Source: Desulfobulbus sp. (GTDB lineage Bacteria; Desulfobacterota; Desulfobulbia; Desulfobulbales; Desulfobulbaceae). Taken from it: a stretch of DNA of 64,000 bases. The notes beneath the pieces are model-generated. The model did no database searches and was not told the origin of the DNA. It worked only from the letters and a program-made list of their open reading frames with translations. How positions within the stretch are numbered: the first letter of the stretch is position 1; every line of letters starts with the position of its first letter. The stretch spans positions 1 through 64,000 of the forward strand of contig JAQUEZ010000003.1 in the NCBI GenBank assembly GCA_028684915.1. The letters run 5' to 3'. A program made the translations under genes and the position numbers. This document shows positions 1 to 7,145 of the stretch, one piece after another.

Positions 1-28
1 GCCAAACTCCGATTGATCCGTAATTCGT

Positions 29-607
29 TCATACTTCCTCCATGCTGGTGATGGCCGCTTTGGCCTGGAATAAGGCCTCGCTGGCCGATTGCAATTGCTT
101 GATGGTTGTGTCGATCAGGTGGACCGCTGCTTTGTGTTGCAGGCGCAGGTTGCGCAATTTGGCGGCACTGTCTTCATCTTCCGGCATATCGGCAGACGGG
201 TTGATCAAGTGCCAGACGCCGGCCTTGCCGGGTTGTTGTTCCTTGCGGACCACCTCCCGTTTCACCAGGACGCGCAGCCACTGCTTGGCGTATTCCCTGG
301 AAACCCCGGCCAGCTCCATCAGATCCTCAACGCTGACCCGCCGGCGCATCTGCAGAAGCCGCCACATGATTTCACGTTTGTTCGGCAACCGCTTTTGCAC
401 AGGCGGCCCATAAACGCCTTGACTGATTCTTCGCAGCCGGCCGGAAAACTGCAGGTCGCCCAAGGCGCTGATCAGTTTTTTGTGTTCCCGGCTGTTTTTC
501 AGCCGCAGTTCAATTGAAAGCGCATCGGTGTTGACCTGGCCGTTATTTTGGCTTGCCAGGAGCAACGCGGTTTCGAGAACGGTTTTGGCAAAGGATTGGT
601 GGGCCAT
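29..607 (-). CDS. Phage-associated winged-helix-like protein
   Basis: This gene encodes a 192-residue protein with no family I can name. The middle (about residues 70-125) reads like a winged-helix DNA-binding fold, with a recognition-helix-like stretch VSVEDLMELAGVSREYAKQW followed by a basic strand. The last 45 residues look coiled-coil. I chose the ATG at 607 because an AGGGGG ribosome site sits just upstream; an in-frame GTG lies two codons earlier. It starts within a few bases of the stop of the MuB-like remnant, so both were one operon in a Mu-like early region. A role in phage replication or transposition is inferred from position only. Confidence 0.6.
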   Translation of the reverse strand: MAHQSFAKTVLETALLLASQNNGQVNTDALSIELRLKNSREHKKLISALGDLQFSGRLRRISQGVYGPPVQKRLPNKREIMWRLLQMRRRVSVEDLMELAGVSREYAKQWLRVLVKREVVRKEQQPGKAGVWHLINPSADMPEDEDSAAKLRNLRLQHKAAVHLIDTTIKQLQSASEALFQAKAAITSMEEV

Positions 608-609
608 GG

Positions 610-1233
610 TCACCCCCTGATGCCGGCGCGGGCAAAGGCGCCGTTGACCATCCTGGTGGTCAGTTCCGGGGATCCGTTGGCGTTGGCCTGTTGCACCAGA
701 TTCAAAGATGCGCTCTTGATCAGCCGCCAGTCGCCGCTGGAACGCTCCCGCATCAGTTCGGCCACCGCAGAATCCGGGGAAAGGCCGGCGGATTCCTTGA
801 GATAGAAAATGATGTCGTTGGCCCCCACCGGTTCAAACTCAATGGCTTGGAAGGTGCGCGACCAGATCCGCCGGTTGCGGCGCATCACGGTGTCCAACTC
901 CTCTTCGCCAATCAAAATGAAGGGAATGGTTGAGGTGTCGGAAAGATCCCGCACCAGATCCAGCATCGAGGGCCGCACCCGCTCCAGTTCATCCAGCATC
1001 ACCGGCCGGGGATCCCGGCACAGGTTGTCGACAATGGCGTGAAACATCGCGCCCTGTCTTCGCGGCACGCCGGTGATGCGCAGTTCGCGGCAAAGCGATT
1101 CCAAAAACTCGGTGTCGCTGTTGACCATCGGTCCCACTATCCAAGCGACTGCCGGATTGACTCGATAGTGTGGCCGTTGCGGATCATCCACACTCTGATT
1201 TCCTTGGAATCTCTCAATCCAATTCCTCCTCAA
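610..1233 (-). pseudogene. MuB-like transposition ATPase, C-terminal part only
   Basis: The frame encodes the C-terminal two thirds of an AAA+ ATPase of the MuB/TniB type, which deliver target DNA to a DDE transposase. A Walker B-like PVMLDELERV and a sensor-1-like FILIGEEEL are present, followed by the helical lid. The Walker A (GxxGxGKT) segment that should precede them is absent. The open frame starts at a TTG inside the upstream gene, and its first 30 codons read, in another frame, as the start of an HTH protein. The AAA part therefore begins near 1140, at what looks like a deletion junction. Without Walker A it should not bind ATP. No transposase gene remains beside it. Confidence 0.65.
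1137..1217 (-). pseudogene. N-terminal stub of a small HTH regulator
   Basis: Starting at TTG 1217, behind a GGAGGAA ribosome site, 26 codons read as LRDSKEIRVWMIRNGHTIES-IRQSLG and then meet TAG. This matches the first helices of small XRE-like proteins found in Mu-like phages (an x-W-M-I-x-x-G-x-T-x-x-x-I-x-x-x-L-G pattern). The frame ends exactly where the MuB-like sequence begins in the neighbouring frame, so the gene was probably cut by an internal deletion. The family is recognised by pattern only. Confidence 0.45.
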
Positions 1234-1636
1234 GTTTCCGCATCCGCTTTCGCAATTCCTTGCTTTTCTGGTAAGCCTTTGCCCATTCCAACAACTTCAC
1301 ATCATCCCGCCCAATCACTCGGCCGCCCAAAGGAACAACCAAGGCCTCTATGGGCGCCGTCGTCTCCAACGCGGCGCAGAGCAACGCCAGGCCTTTAATT
1401 CCCGGCGCCCGGCTGTCGTCTTCGGCGTTCAACCACTTCTCCAACAGATCCTTGCTGACGTCGCCCCGGCCGTTCAAGCTGATGCCGTGTCGTTTGGCCA
1501 ACTCATTCAACCGATCCAGGACCTGGTCCCGCGACCGTCCCGACGCCTTCACCTCAGCGTTGAGCGATTCCTTGACGTCGCGGACAATGGTATGGAGCCC
1601 GATATGACTGAAGATGTTGAATTGAATAGGTGGCAA
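1214..1636 (-). CDS. Phage early-region protein of unknown function
   Basis: A 140-residue protein starts at TTG 1636 with an AGGAG ribosome site nine bases upstream. It is the first gene leftward from the repressor control region and so is the likely first early gene of the prophage. Residues 20-75 (sequence around SGRSRDQVLDRLNELAKRHG) resemble helix-turn-helix packing, and the C-terminus is a charged helix (RKRMRKLEEELD). The 3' end overlaps the starts of the next two frames. I do not recognise a named family; a regulatory role like Mu Ner is an inference from position. Confidence 0.6.
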   Translation of the reverse strand: MPPIQFNIFSHIGLHTIVRDVKESLNAEVKASGRSRDQVLDRLNELAKRHGISLNGRGDVSKDLLEKWLNAEDDSRAPGIKGLALLCAALETTAPIEALVVPLGGRVIGRDDVKLLEWAKAYQKSKELRKRMRKLEEELD

Positions 1637-1766
1637 AGATCGTGCTCCTGTCCGCCATTGTGGCGCCGCGTGTCCTATTTTTGATGAAACGCGGACGTTG
1701 TAAAAACAAGTTCGCCCTGATAGGATGCCAGAAAGAAACTAATGTTTCTTGTTAGCAACGATAATT

Positions 1767-1934
1767 CATGATTTTTAATGAATTGTCAACATCAAAAATC
1801 ATGCACAGCTTTCAACTCCTGCTTTTCTGGGGAATGTGGCGAGTAAATGACGATAAAACAGCTTGTTGCAGAAAGCTGTGCGCCTTATACAAGCGCACAG
1901 CTTTCTGCACAGCTTTCCGGATGAAAGTTGTGCA
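1767..1934. promoter_or_regulatory. Prophage repressor operator region
   Basis: The space between the divergent early operon and the repressor holds five copies of a 12-base box, YGCACARCTTTC. Plus-orientation copies lie at 1802-1813, 1894-1905 and 1906-1917. Minus-orientation copies lie at 1871-1882 and 1923-1934. Two of them form a perfect inverted repeat with 16-base arms (1867-1882 and 1894-1909, 11-base spacer). A second pair (1906-1917 and 1923-1934) has one mismatch. A separate inverted repeat with arms CATGATTTTT lies at 1767-1776 and 1794-1803. This layout is what a CI/Cro-type switch would use. Confidence 0.75.
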
Positions 1935-1955
1935 GCGAGATCACACTTAAAAACA

Positions 1956-2699
1956 ATGAAAATAGGCATCGGCGAGCGGCTAAAAACCATCAGGAATAAT
2001 GAATCCCAAAAAGAATTTGGCGCCCGCTTTGGGGTGGACCTAAACACGATAGGTCGGTATGAAACTGGCATTACTACGCCCAAGGCCGATTTTATTGCGG
2101 CTGTTTGTACTACATACGAAATAAATCCATCTTGGCTGCTCTTTGGAAAAGGTTCGATGCACGAAGGCAAAGCGCCGCCGATTATTGCGACGAACAGTGA
2201 GCAACCACCTGAAAATACACCATTATATAATTTCGACAGTGGCCAGGTGGCTATCCCGCAATGGCAAAATCCAGATCCAGAAATGTTCGATTATATCCCC
2301 ATGGCGGAAACGCAATTGTCCGCTGGTGGCGGGGCCTTTGTGATTTCTGAGGAAATTGAAGGATATTACGCTTTTAGGAAAAGCTGGTTGCGCAGAGTGG
2401 CGTCTAGCACCAAGAATTTGGTGCTCATGCGGGTAATGGGGGATTCGATGTCGCCCACCATCCAGGAAGACGATACCGTAATGATTGATATCGGTAAAAA
2501 ATCGATAAAAGAGGGGATGCTTTACGCCATCCGTTTTGACTCAACCGTTATGATCAAACGGCTGGCTTTCCGCCCAGGCGGGCGCATTCTGATAATGTCA
2601 GACAATCGTCTGGAATATGAGTCCTACGAGGCTGAACTGAGAGACCTGCACATCATAGGGCAGATCATTTTTTTCTGCCGGACCTTTGCCACAGAGTAG
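1956..2699 (+). CDS. Phage repressor, XRE HTH plus S24 peptidase (LexA/CI type)
   Basis: A 247-residue repressor. Residues 1-65 form an XRE helix-turn-helix (ERLKTIRNNESQKEFGARFG, then NTIGRYETG). The C-terminal half is an S24 LexA-like peptidase domain with the serine motif VMGDSMSPTIQEDD and a downstream lysine in STVMIKRL, the usual Ser-Lys pair for RecA-stimulated self-cleavage. The open frame extends 31 codons further upstream, but that part runs through the operator boxes; ATG 1956 fits the family start. It should repress the leftward early operon and itself through the 12-base boxes immediately upstream, and be inactivated by DNA damage. Confidence 0.85.
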   Translation: MKIGIGERLKTIRNNESQKEFGARFGVDLNTIGRYETGITTPKADFIAAVCTTYEINPSWLLFGKGSMHEGKAPPIIATNSEQPPENTPLYNFDSGQVAIPQWQNPDPEMFDYIPMAETQLSAGGGAFVISEEIEGYYAFRKSWLRRVASSTKNLVLMRVMGDSMSPTIQEDDTVMIDIGKKSIKEGMLYAIRFDSTVMIKRLAFRPGGRILIMSDNRLEYESYEAELRDLHIIGQIIFFCRTFATE

Positions 2700-2714
2700 G
2701 CCTTTTAAGGGGCT

Positions 2715-2781
2715 AAAAGTTTCTCTGTTTACGTGCACAAATCGGCCGCTTTGAGGCCAAAACCGAAAAGTTTCTTGTTTT
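2715..2781. repeat. Direct repeats, possible prophage-end transposase sites
   Basis: AAAAGTTTCTCTGTTT (2715-2730) and AAAAGTTTCTTGTTTT (2766-2781) are near-identical, and GTTTCTTGTT recurs at 1744-1753. In Mu-like phages the left end beyond the repressor carries repeated MuA-type binding sites, so these may mark that end. No flanking duplication was found. The stretch 2782-2992 shows no gene. Confidence 0.3.
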
Positions 2782-2992
2782 AGAAATTTGCAGGAAAAAA
2801 AATTTCTAATGCCCGCAGATCTCCACGGCCGTCATTGCCGTTGGCATGCTGCGCCACCCGCAACTGCCCACCATTAGGGCCATTCCGTGCTATCCCGTCT
2901 CACCCCGTACCATCCTAGTACCGGAAAAGTGCCATAAAAATCTCACCATTCCACGCTATACCAAGGTTTCTCAGTTTTTGTGCCCCCCTATA

Positions 2993-3172
2993 TTTGCCTT
3001 TAACGTCGGAGTCAGCGCCCTGGAGCGTTCCACCCTTCTGCAGGTGATCAACCGGGGAAATTTTGATCAGGTTCCGGCTCAGTTTCTCCGCTGGACCAAG
3101 GCCAATGGCAAAGAGTTGGCCGGGCTGAAACGCCGTCGGCAAGCGGAAGCTAATCTATGGCGTAACGCCTAG
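2993..3172 (+). pseudogene. Phage lysozyme (GH24) C-terminal fragment
   Basis: In the frame ending at 3172, about 60 codons match the C-terminal third of T4/RrrD-type endolysins: FAFNVGVSALERSTLL, then a QFLRWTKANGK stretch and LAGLKRRRQAEANLW. These residues form the far side of the lysozyme fold. The catalytic Glu and the N-terminal half are missing, and the sequence before 2993 does not look lysozyme-like. It is a scrap of a phage lysis gene; the following small membrane protein gene probably belonged to the same cassette. Confidence 0.75.
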
Positions 3173-3186
3173 AAAAAGGTGGCGAG

Positions 3187-3384
3187 ATGATAGTGCGCGT
3201 CGTGATCATGGTGCTGGCAATCGTAGGATGCCTGCTCACGTTCCATGTTGCTTGGCAGCATTTTTATTGCGAACAGCCATGGGGAGTTTGTGATGCGCGA
3301 TCATTTATGCCGTGCGCTCCAGTAAGTGTCTTGGAGAGGCAATGGCGCGACTATGAACAGCTGGCCAAAAAGCAAAAGCCGTAG
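3187..3384 (+). CDS. Small single-span membrane protein, possible lysis accessory
   Basis: A 65-residue protein with one N-terminal membrane segment (residues 3-24, VRVVIMVLAIVGCLLTFHVA) and a short polar tail containing three cysteines. A GGTGGCGAG-like ribosome site precedes ATG 3187, and it lies 14 bases after the lysozyme fragment. Position and size fit a phage lysis accessory such as a spanin or antiholin component, but no family signature is visible. A hairpin terminator overlaps its end. Confidence 0.5.
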   Translation: MIVRVVIMVLAIVGCLLTFHVAWQHFYCEQPWGVCDARSFMPCAPVSVLERQWRDYEQLAKKQKP

Positions 3385-3404
3385 CACCTTGTGCCACGGC
3401 TTTT
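3374..3404 (+). terminator. Rho-independent-type hairpin
   Basis: Arms AAAAGCCGT and ACGGCTTTT enclose an inner GCAC/GTGC stem with a CTT loop. The flanking A and T tracts let it work in either direction. It ends the small membrane gene of the phage cassette. Confidence 0.7.
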
Positions 3405-3465
3405 CCGGAGTGTCAATTCGTGTCAATTTTTACTTTTTGACCGGTTGATCAACTCGTTGATATTG

Positions 3466-3515
3466 TGGTGCTCCAGGCTGGATTCGAACCAGCGGCGCCA
3501 GGATTAGGAATCCTG
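3466..3515 (-). other. 3' half of tRNA-Arg(CCU), probable attachment site
   Basis: On the minus strand the sequence reads from the anticodon arm (stem CAGGA/TCCTG, loop TTCCTAA, anticodon CCT) through the variable region and T arm (GCTGG-TTCGAAT-CCAGC) to the acceptor strand CTGGAGC, the discriminator A and CCA. The acceptor 5' strand and D arm are absent; upstream sequence is AT-rich and unrelated. A 3' tRNA fragment of this kind is the far-end attachment site left by tyrosine-recombinase elements. Given its orientation, the element should lie at higher coordinates. No intact tRNA-Arg and no integrase gene are visible in the window. Confidence 0.75.
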
Positions 3516-3594
3516 TATAATACATTTAAAATCATACAACTACAAACAATTGTCGCAATTTTGGGCGCAAATTCAACCGAAAAGCATCTCACTA

Positions 3595-4146
3595 TCAATT
3601 AGACGACCTCTTCGTCTTCTTTTCTTTCTTATTGCCGCTTACTGACAATTCTAATCGTCCCATTCTTTCTTCAAGGGACTCCAGCCTCCCAGCCATATCC
3701 ACCTTCTCTCGGCGTTCTTTCATGGCTTTGTCCAAGGCCTCGACCACACCGCTCAAGATGGTGCTGTACTCGGTTGTGGAATCGAGCATCTCTAAGAAGA
3801 GCTGCATGGTTTCGGATTTAGTTTTCTCCTGATACCGATAAAGGCTTTCAGCATGGGATCGTGCATCTTTTGAAGGCCCAAGCCGTGAAAGTCCTTGGCC
3901 CTGTACCACCGTCCCCTCCTCAACCGCCCGTCCGAGGGTGAGCATTGCCTCATACGTCAGGCCAAAGTGATTGGCAATTTTAAGACGGATCTCCTCTGCC
4001 GCCGGCTTTCTCCCCTTGATCACCGCATTGAGATAACCGCGATCAATATTCTGTGCGGTGGCAAGACGTACTTGCGCTCCCCTTCCTTCCTGATGGAGCA
4101 GGAAATTCAGGGCTGCCCGAAACATATCTGCGATCACATTGCTCAT
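3595..4146 (-). CDS. HTH (XRE-like) regulator with coiled-coil tail
   Basis: A 183-residue protein from ATG 4146. The N-terminal 70 residues contain a helix-turn-helix (RLATAQNIDRGYLNAVIKG and GRKPAAEEIRLKIANHFGL), as in phage/ICE transcription regulators. The C-terminal part is long helical and charged (LESLEERMGRLE) and ends in a lysine-rich tail, suggesting oligomerisation. The upstream extension of the frame has no family resemblance and was discarded. A palindrome GAGCA-AA-TGCTC lies 13 bases before the start and matches the sites upstream of the gene at 5021, so it probably controls both its own gene and that operon. Confidence 0.7.
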   Translation of the reverse strand: MSNVIADMFRAALNFLLHQEGRGAQVRLATAQNIDRGYLNAVIKGRKPAAEEIRLKIANHFGLTYEAMLTLGRAVEEGTVVQGQGLSRLGPSKDARSHAESLYRYQEKTKSETMQLFLEMLDSTTEYSTILSGVVEALDKAMKERREKVDMAGRLESLEERMGRLELSVSGNKKEKKTKRSSN

Positions 4147-4158
4147 GATGCATGAATA

Positions 4159-4170
4159 GAGCAAATGCTC
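4159..4170. promoter_or_regulatory. Operator palindrome before the HTH gene
   Basis: GAGCA-AA-TGCTC is a perfect palindrome 13 bases upstream of the ATG at 4146. It shares its GAGCA/TGCTC core with the two sites at 4912-4944, so one regulator probably binds all three. Confidence 0.55.
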
Positions 4171-4344
4171 ATCAAAAGAAAGGAGAAAATAAGCTATGTA
4201 ATCAAATCGTATAGTTATGCAAAAAATGTAAAGTCGCTTGCACATTATTCCGTACAAGAATTTTGTTGAACCTTCATGGCACGAGTTTGTTTTTACTCGT
4301 CATTTTAAACCTATAGCGCAATCGCGTTTCAGGAGCCAATTGCC

Positions 4345-4827
4345 ATGAAAACGTTCTGCTGCAAGGCTTGTCGACGAATCCACCCTGTCAACCCGAGGAA
4401 CCTCAACCAACAATACTGCAACCGTGCTGACTGCCAGCGAGCACGAAGAAGAGAGTGGCAAAGAAATAAACGAGCCTCGGATCCTGATTACCGACAAAAC
4501 CAGATCGATGCCCAGAAACGATGGCGGGAATGCCATCCCGATTATTGGCGAGCATACCGGAAAAAGAAAAAACACTCACCACCACCTGACCCGTCGACTG
4601 CAAATATGGACGGGACACTCCAAAATTTCTCCATACCTCCAGGAGCATACATCTTAGCTCCTGTTCAAGGCCAAGGCATCAAGATGGATGCGTTCCAGGC
4701 CATAATCTTCCCCATTCCAGCCAGTTACGATCAAGCAAAAGACGACACTATAGGCAAGTTCGTCACCTTCGCCTACGGTCTCATGAAGGATACCGGACAG
4801 GTTCGAACCCCGCCCAGCTGTTCATAA
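4345..4827 (+). CDS. Cys-rich putative zinc-finger protein
   Basis: A 160-residue protein. The first 30 residues hold a probable zinc site C6-x2-C9-x15-C25-x4-C30 (FCCKACRRIHP and YCNRADCQRARR). A very basic helical region follows to about residue 75 (RREWQRNKRASDPDYRQ, KRWRECHPDYWRAY). I recall similar short N-terminal modules in deltaproteobacterial genomes, often next to mobile genes, but I cannot name a family. The C-terminal half is unlike the first and not recognised. It is transcribed away from the HTH gene at 4146. Binding to DNA or RNA is plausible from the charge but inferred. Confidence 0.6.
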   Translation: MKTFCCKACRRIHPVNPRNLNQQYCNRADCQRARRREWQRNKRASDPDYRQNQIDAQKRWRECHPDYWRAYRKKKKHSPPPDPSTANMDGTLQNFSIPPGAYILAPVQGQGIKMDAFQAIIFPIPASYDQAKDDTIGKFVTFAYGLMKDTGQVRTPPSCS

Positions 4828-4911
4828 TAACAACAGCTTTCCAGATCATCAGCGAGCCCCTTTGCCTTGCTTTGGGGGTAACGATTACGTGGAAACGCAC
4901 GGCAATAAAAT

Positions 4912-4944
4912 TGAGCACATGCTCACTACTTGAGCAATTGCTCA
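4912..4944. promoter_or_regulatory. Tandem operator palindromes
   Basis: TGAGCA-CA-TGCTCA (4912-4925) and TGAGCA-AT-TGCTCA (4931-4944) are two perfect 14-base palindromes, centre to centre 19 bases. They lie about 80 bases before the gene at 5021, with a TATATT box at 4964 between. The spacing would place two repressor dimers close to the same face of the helix. Confidence 0.7.
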
Positions 4945-5020
4945 ATTTGTTAAATAAAAACAGTATATTATCGACAAATTTATCTTGACGGTACCCTGAT
5001 TATTCACCAAATAATTGACT

Positions 5021-5263
5021 ATGAGTGCAACTAAAGAGAGGGTCACCCAAAAGCAGATTGCTCTCCGGGCGGAAATTTCGCCCGACTTTTTCAGCCATAT
5101 CCTTCATGGCAGACGGCCTTGCCCGAAAGCGGTGGCGGTTCGCCTTGAATTGGTCACCGGCATCAGCAAGGTCATCTGGGTATGGGGCTCTCCTGAGCAA
5201 ATCCGAGCGGAGGTTACAAAGGTATGCGCCAATGATACGCAACACATCCATGACAATCGATGA
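5021..5263 (+). CDS. Cro-like HTH protein
   Basis: An 80-residue protein from ATG 5021 (an in-frame TTG lies two codons earlier). It is essentially one helix-turn-helix: TQKQIALRAEISPDFFSHIL, then a HGRRPCPKAVAVRLELVTG segment typical of XRE/Cro proteins. It lies downstream of the tandem TGAGCA palindromes and overlaps the excisionase-like gene, so it is probably the first gene of a regulated integration/replication operon. Together with the HTH gene at 4146 it could form a CI/Cro-like pair; that is inferred. Confidence 0.7.
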   Translation: MSATKERVTQKQIALRAEISPDFFSHILHGRRPCPKAVAVRLELVTGISKVIWVWGSPEQIRAEVTKVCANDTQHIHDNR

Positions 5264-5456
5264 GGCAGCCCAACTCGCCAAGTGCAGCTACCACACCATT
5301 CATCGGGCAATCAAACGGGGTGATTTGGCTGCCTACAAACCAGGAAAAACAGTGCTGATTTTGGAAGCTGATCTGAATGCCTGGTTTGAAAGCAAGCGAA
5401 TTATGGCAGTGAAAGCTGGGCGTCCTCGTCGAACCATCGACATTCGTAAACGATGA
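5232..5456 (+). CDS. Excisionase-family HTH protein
   Basis: A 74-residue MerR-like/excisionase helix-turn-helix protein: MTIDEAAQLAKCSYHTIHRA, then KRGDLAAYKPGKTVLI and DLNAWF. That is the standard layout of HTH_17/Xis proteins, which bind and bend DNA at attachment sites. ATG 5232 has an AAGG about nine bases upstream; ATG 5250 is an alternative start. The basic tail (GRPRRTIDIRKR) fits DNA binding. It overlaps the end of the Cro-like gene in another frame. With the tRNA fragment nearby, a role in excision of the element is reasonable. Confidence 0.75.
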   Translation: MIRNTSMTIDEAAQLAKCSYHTIHRAIKRGDLAAYKPGKTVLILEADLNAWFESKRIMAVKAGRPRRTIDIRKR

Positions 5457-5494
5457 TCCGAATCATCGCACCTATCTGAAATACGGAGGCGAAT

Positions 5495-6025
5495 ATTTCA
5501 AACAAATTCTTTCCCTCAGAACCACAGCCGACCGACCTGCTCAAGCATCGCTGCTTTAACTCGCTGCCACCAGAGATACGGAAGAAGATTGAGACTTTTG
5601 AGCAGACCCCTCGGTTCCCCGACTGGTCGGAGCAGACTCGCGGCATCCCCAATGTGTGCCTGCGTTCCGCACTGTTTGCGGTGATCAAAAGGGGGCGACG
5701 AAGAGCTGTCGACCGCGAACCCATCGCCTCTTTCAAGGGAGTGACGATTCATTACACCGGCTGGCGATTGGATCAGGGCGATTTTGACGTCTTGGCGCAA
5801 GCGCTCCATTTCCTGGCGCGAAATGAGGAATCAGGACAGGGCCGAATCCGTACTGATGCAAAAGGGATGGCCACCGAGGGGATCGGCAAGGTGTTTAAAG
5901 GGGTGGTGGATAGCCAGGGGAATCGGCCGACGTCAGAAGGATATTTTCAGGCGCCACCAGAGAATAAAGTAGCTCCGGGTGAAGGAAACCCAGGAGCCGT
6001 GGTGGAAATACACAGAAGGAATTAG
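5495..6025 (+). pseudogene. TrfA-like plasmid replication initiator, broken
   Basis: The frame from about 5495 to 5820 matches the N-terminal half of TrfA-type initiators (IncP plasmids): PNVCLRSALFAVIKRGRRRA, then an IASFKGVTIHYTGWRLDQGD stretch and LAQALHFLAR. After LARN the sequence stops resembling the family and the frame ends at 6025, so the winged-helix C-terminal half is lost. There is no ATG, GTG or TTG at the expected start: behind GGAGG (5485-5489) the first suitable codon is ATT at 5495. The gene is therefore probably dead. An AUU start for the upstream half cannot be ruled out. Confidence 0.65.
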
Positions 6026-6056
6026 GACAGGCCAGCCAAACCCACAACCGGTTAGT

Positions 6057-6320
6057 TTACCTGTCGTTATGATAGATGTTTCCTGGGTTGAAGTCCCACG
6101 TTGGACAGAATTCGGGCTCTTCCTTGATAGGCGACAATGCCTCCACGTCGCTGCAAGGCTGCCACGACTCCACGACTTTTGCCACCAACCCACTTGCGGA
6201 AAAAGGCCGCAACGGCACCGACTCATCCATCAATCGGCCACAAGACTGGCACATCGCACTGTCTTCGGACTCATACCCGCAATGAGGGCAGATGGTAGTC
6301 CAATTGTTCTGGTCAGGCAT
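6057..6320 (-). CDS. Small zinc-ribbon protein
   Basis: An 87-residue protein with a zinc ribbon at the N-terminus: C11-P-H-C14 and C24-Q-S-C27 (TICPHCGYESEDSAMCQSCG). The remainder is polar and unrecognised. It is divergent from the lytic transglycosylase gene, with about 50 bases between the starts. Such zinc ribbons often mediate protein contacts; no specific job can be assigned. Confidence 0.55.
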   Translation of the reverse strand: MPDQNNWTTICPHCGYESEDSAMCQSCGRLMDESVPLRPFSASGLVAKVVESWQPCSDVEALSPIKEEPEFCPTWDFNPGNIYHNDR

Positions 6321-6368
6321 GGTTGCTCTCCGGTGTGCTGGTTTGCAGAATGATCAGTACCGGTTCGT

Positions 6369-7073
6369 GTGCGAAAAATACGTTTCAGGCTAACCCTTAT
6401 CATGTTTCCGGGAAAAGTCAAATCATCGGAAATAGCCTTGCAAGTGACAGATACGAGGAATGAGGTGGATCCAAAAGAACGAAAGCCCTTTGCATTGTTT
6501 CCGCTCCTGGCCGGCCTACTGCTCTTCTTCGCAATGAGCTTTTGGTCGCCATTCACCGCCGGGGCAACCGTTGCCGCCTATATGGATGTTCAAGGAAACC
6601 TCCATTATGTGCGGGGCAAGAGCGGTCGAACGAACAAGAAAATAGCAAGCAACCGACCACTCCCACGATCAACGAGAGAAGCAAACCCTCAAACAATCAA
6701 CGCATTCATCCAAGCAGCCGCCACCGAACACGGGATTGATCCTCTACTGATCAAGGCCATCATCAAGACCGAATCAAATTTTGACCCTAGCGCTGTTTCC
6801 CCAAAGGGCGCTCAGGGTTTGATGCAACTCATGCCGGCAACCGCCAGAGATCTTCAGGTTACTGACCCATTTGACCCTCAAGATAATATCACCGGCGGCA
6901 CCAAATACCTGCGTTCTCTGCTCGACAGCTTTGGATGGGATATAGAACTCAGCCTGGCGGCCTACAATACCGGTCCTGGCAGGGTCAAAGGACGCATCCC
7001 GAATATCGTTGAAACCAGGATGTACATCGCCAAGGTGCTCGATAATTATCAGGCGTATCGAAATATTCGGTGA
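6369..7073 (+). CDS. Lytic transglycosylase (SLT domain), VirB1-like
   Basis: This enzyme should cleave peptidoglycan glycan strands in the periplasm, as VirB1-type proteins do when a conjugation apparatus crosses the wall. Residues 41-61 are a membrane/signal segment (FALFPLLAGLLLFFAMSFW). The C-terminal 120 residues are the SLT domain, with the catalytic Glu in IKTESNFDPSAVSPKGAQGL, then MQLMPATARDL and AAYNTGPGRVKG. The start is GTG 6369; ATG 6402 gives a more compact signal peptide and may be the true one. Association with a conjugative element is inferred, since no other transfer gene is in view. Confidence 0.85.
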   Translation: MRKIRFRLTLIMFPGKVKSSEIALQVTDTRNEVDPKERKPFALFPLLAGLLLFFAMSFWSPFTAGATVAAYMDVQGNLHYVRGKSGRTNKKIASNRPLPRSTREANPQTINAFIQAAATEHGIDPLLIKAIIKTESNFDPSAVSPKGAQGLMQLMPATARDLQVTDPFDPQDNITGGTKYLRSLLDSFGWDIELSLAAYNTGPGRVKGRIPNIVETRMYIAKVLDNYQAYRNIR

Positions 7074-7145
7074 GCCAAGATTTGAGCAAATACCCCATCA
7101 TATTTGCCCTCAACTTATGGCCTTTGCCGCTGAAAAAATGTCTTT

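Noticed and set aside
4795..4825. A T-loop-like GTTCGAACC in the + strand that might belong to a tRNA
   Set aside because: No acceptor, anticodon or D arm can be formed around it; it lies in the 3' end of the Cys-rich protein gene.
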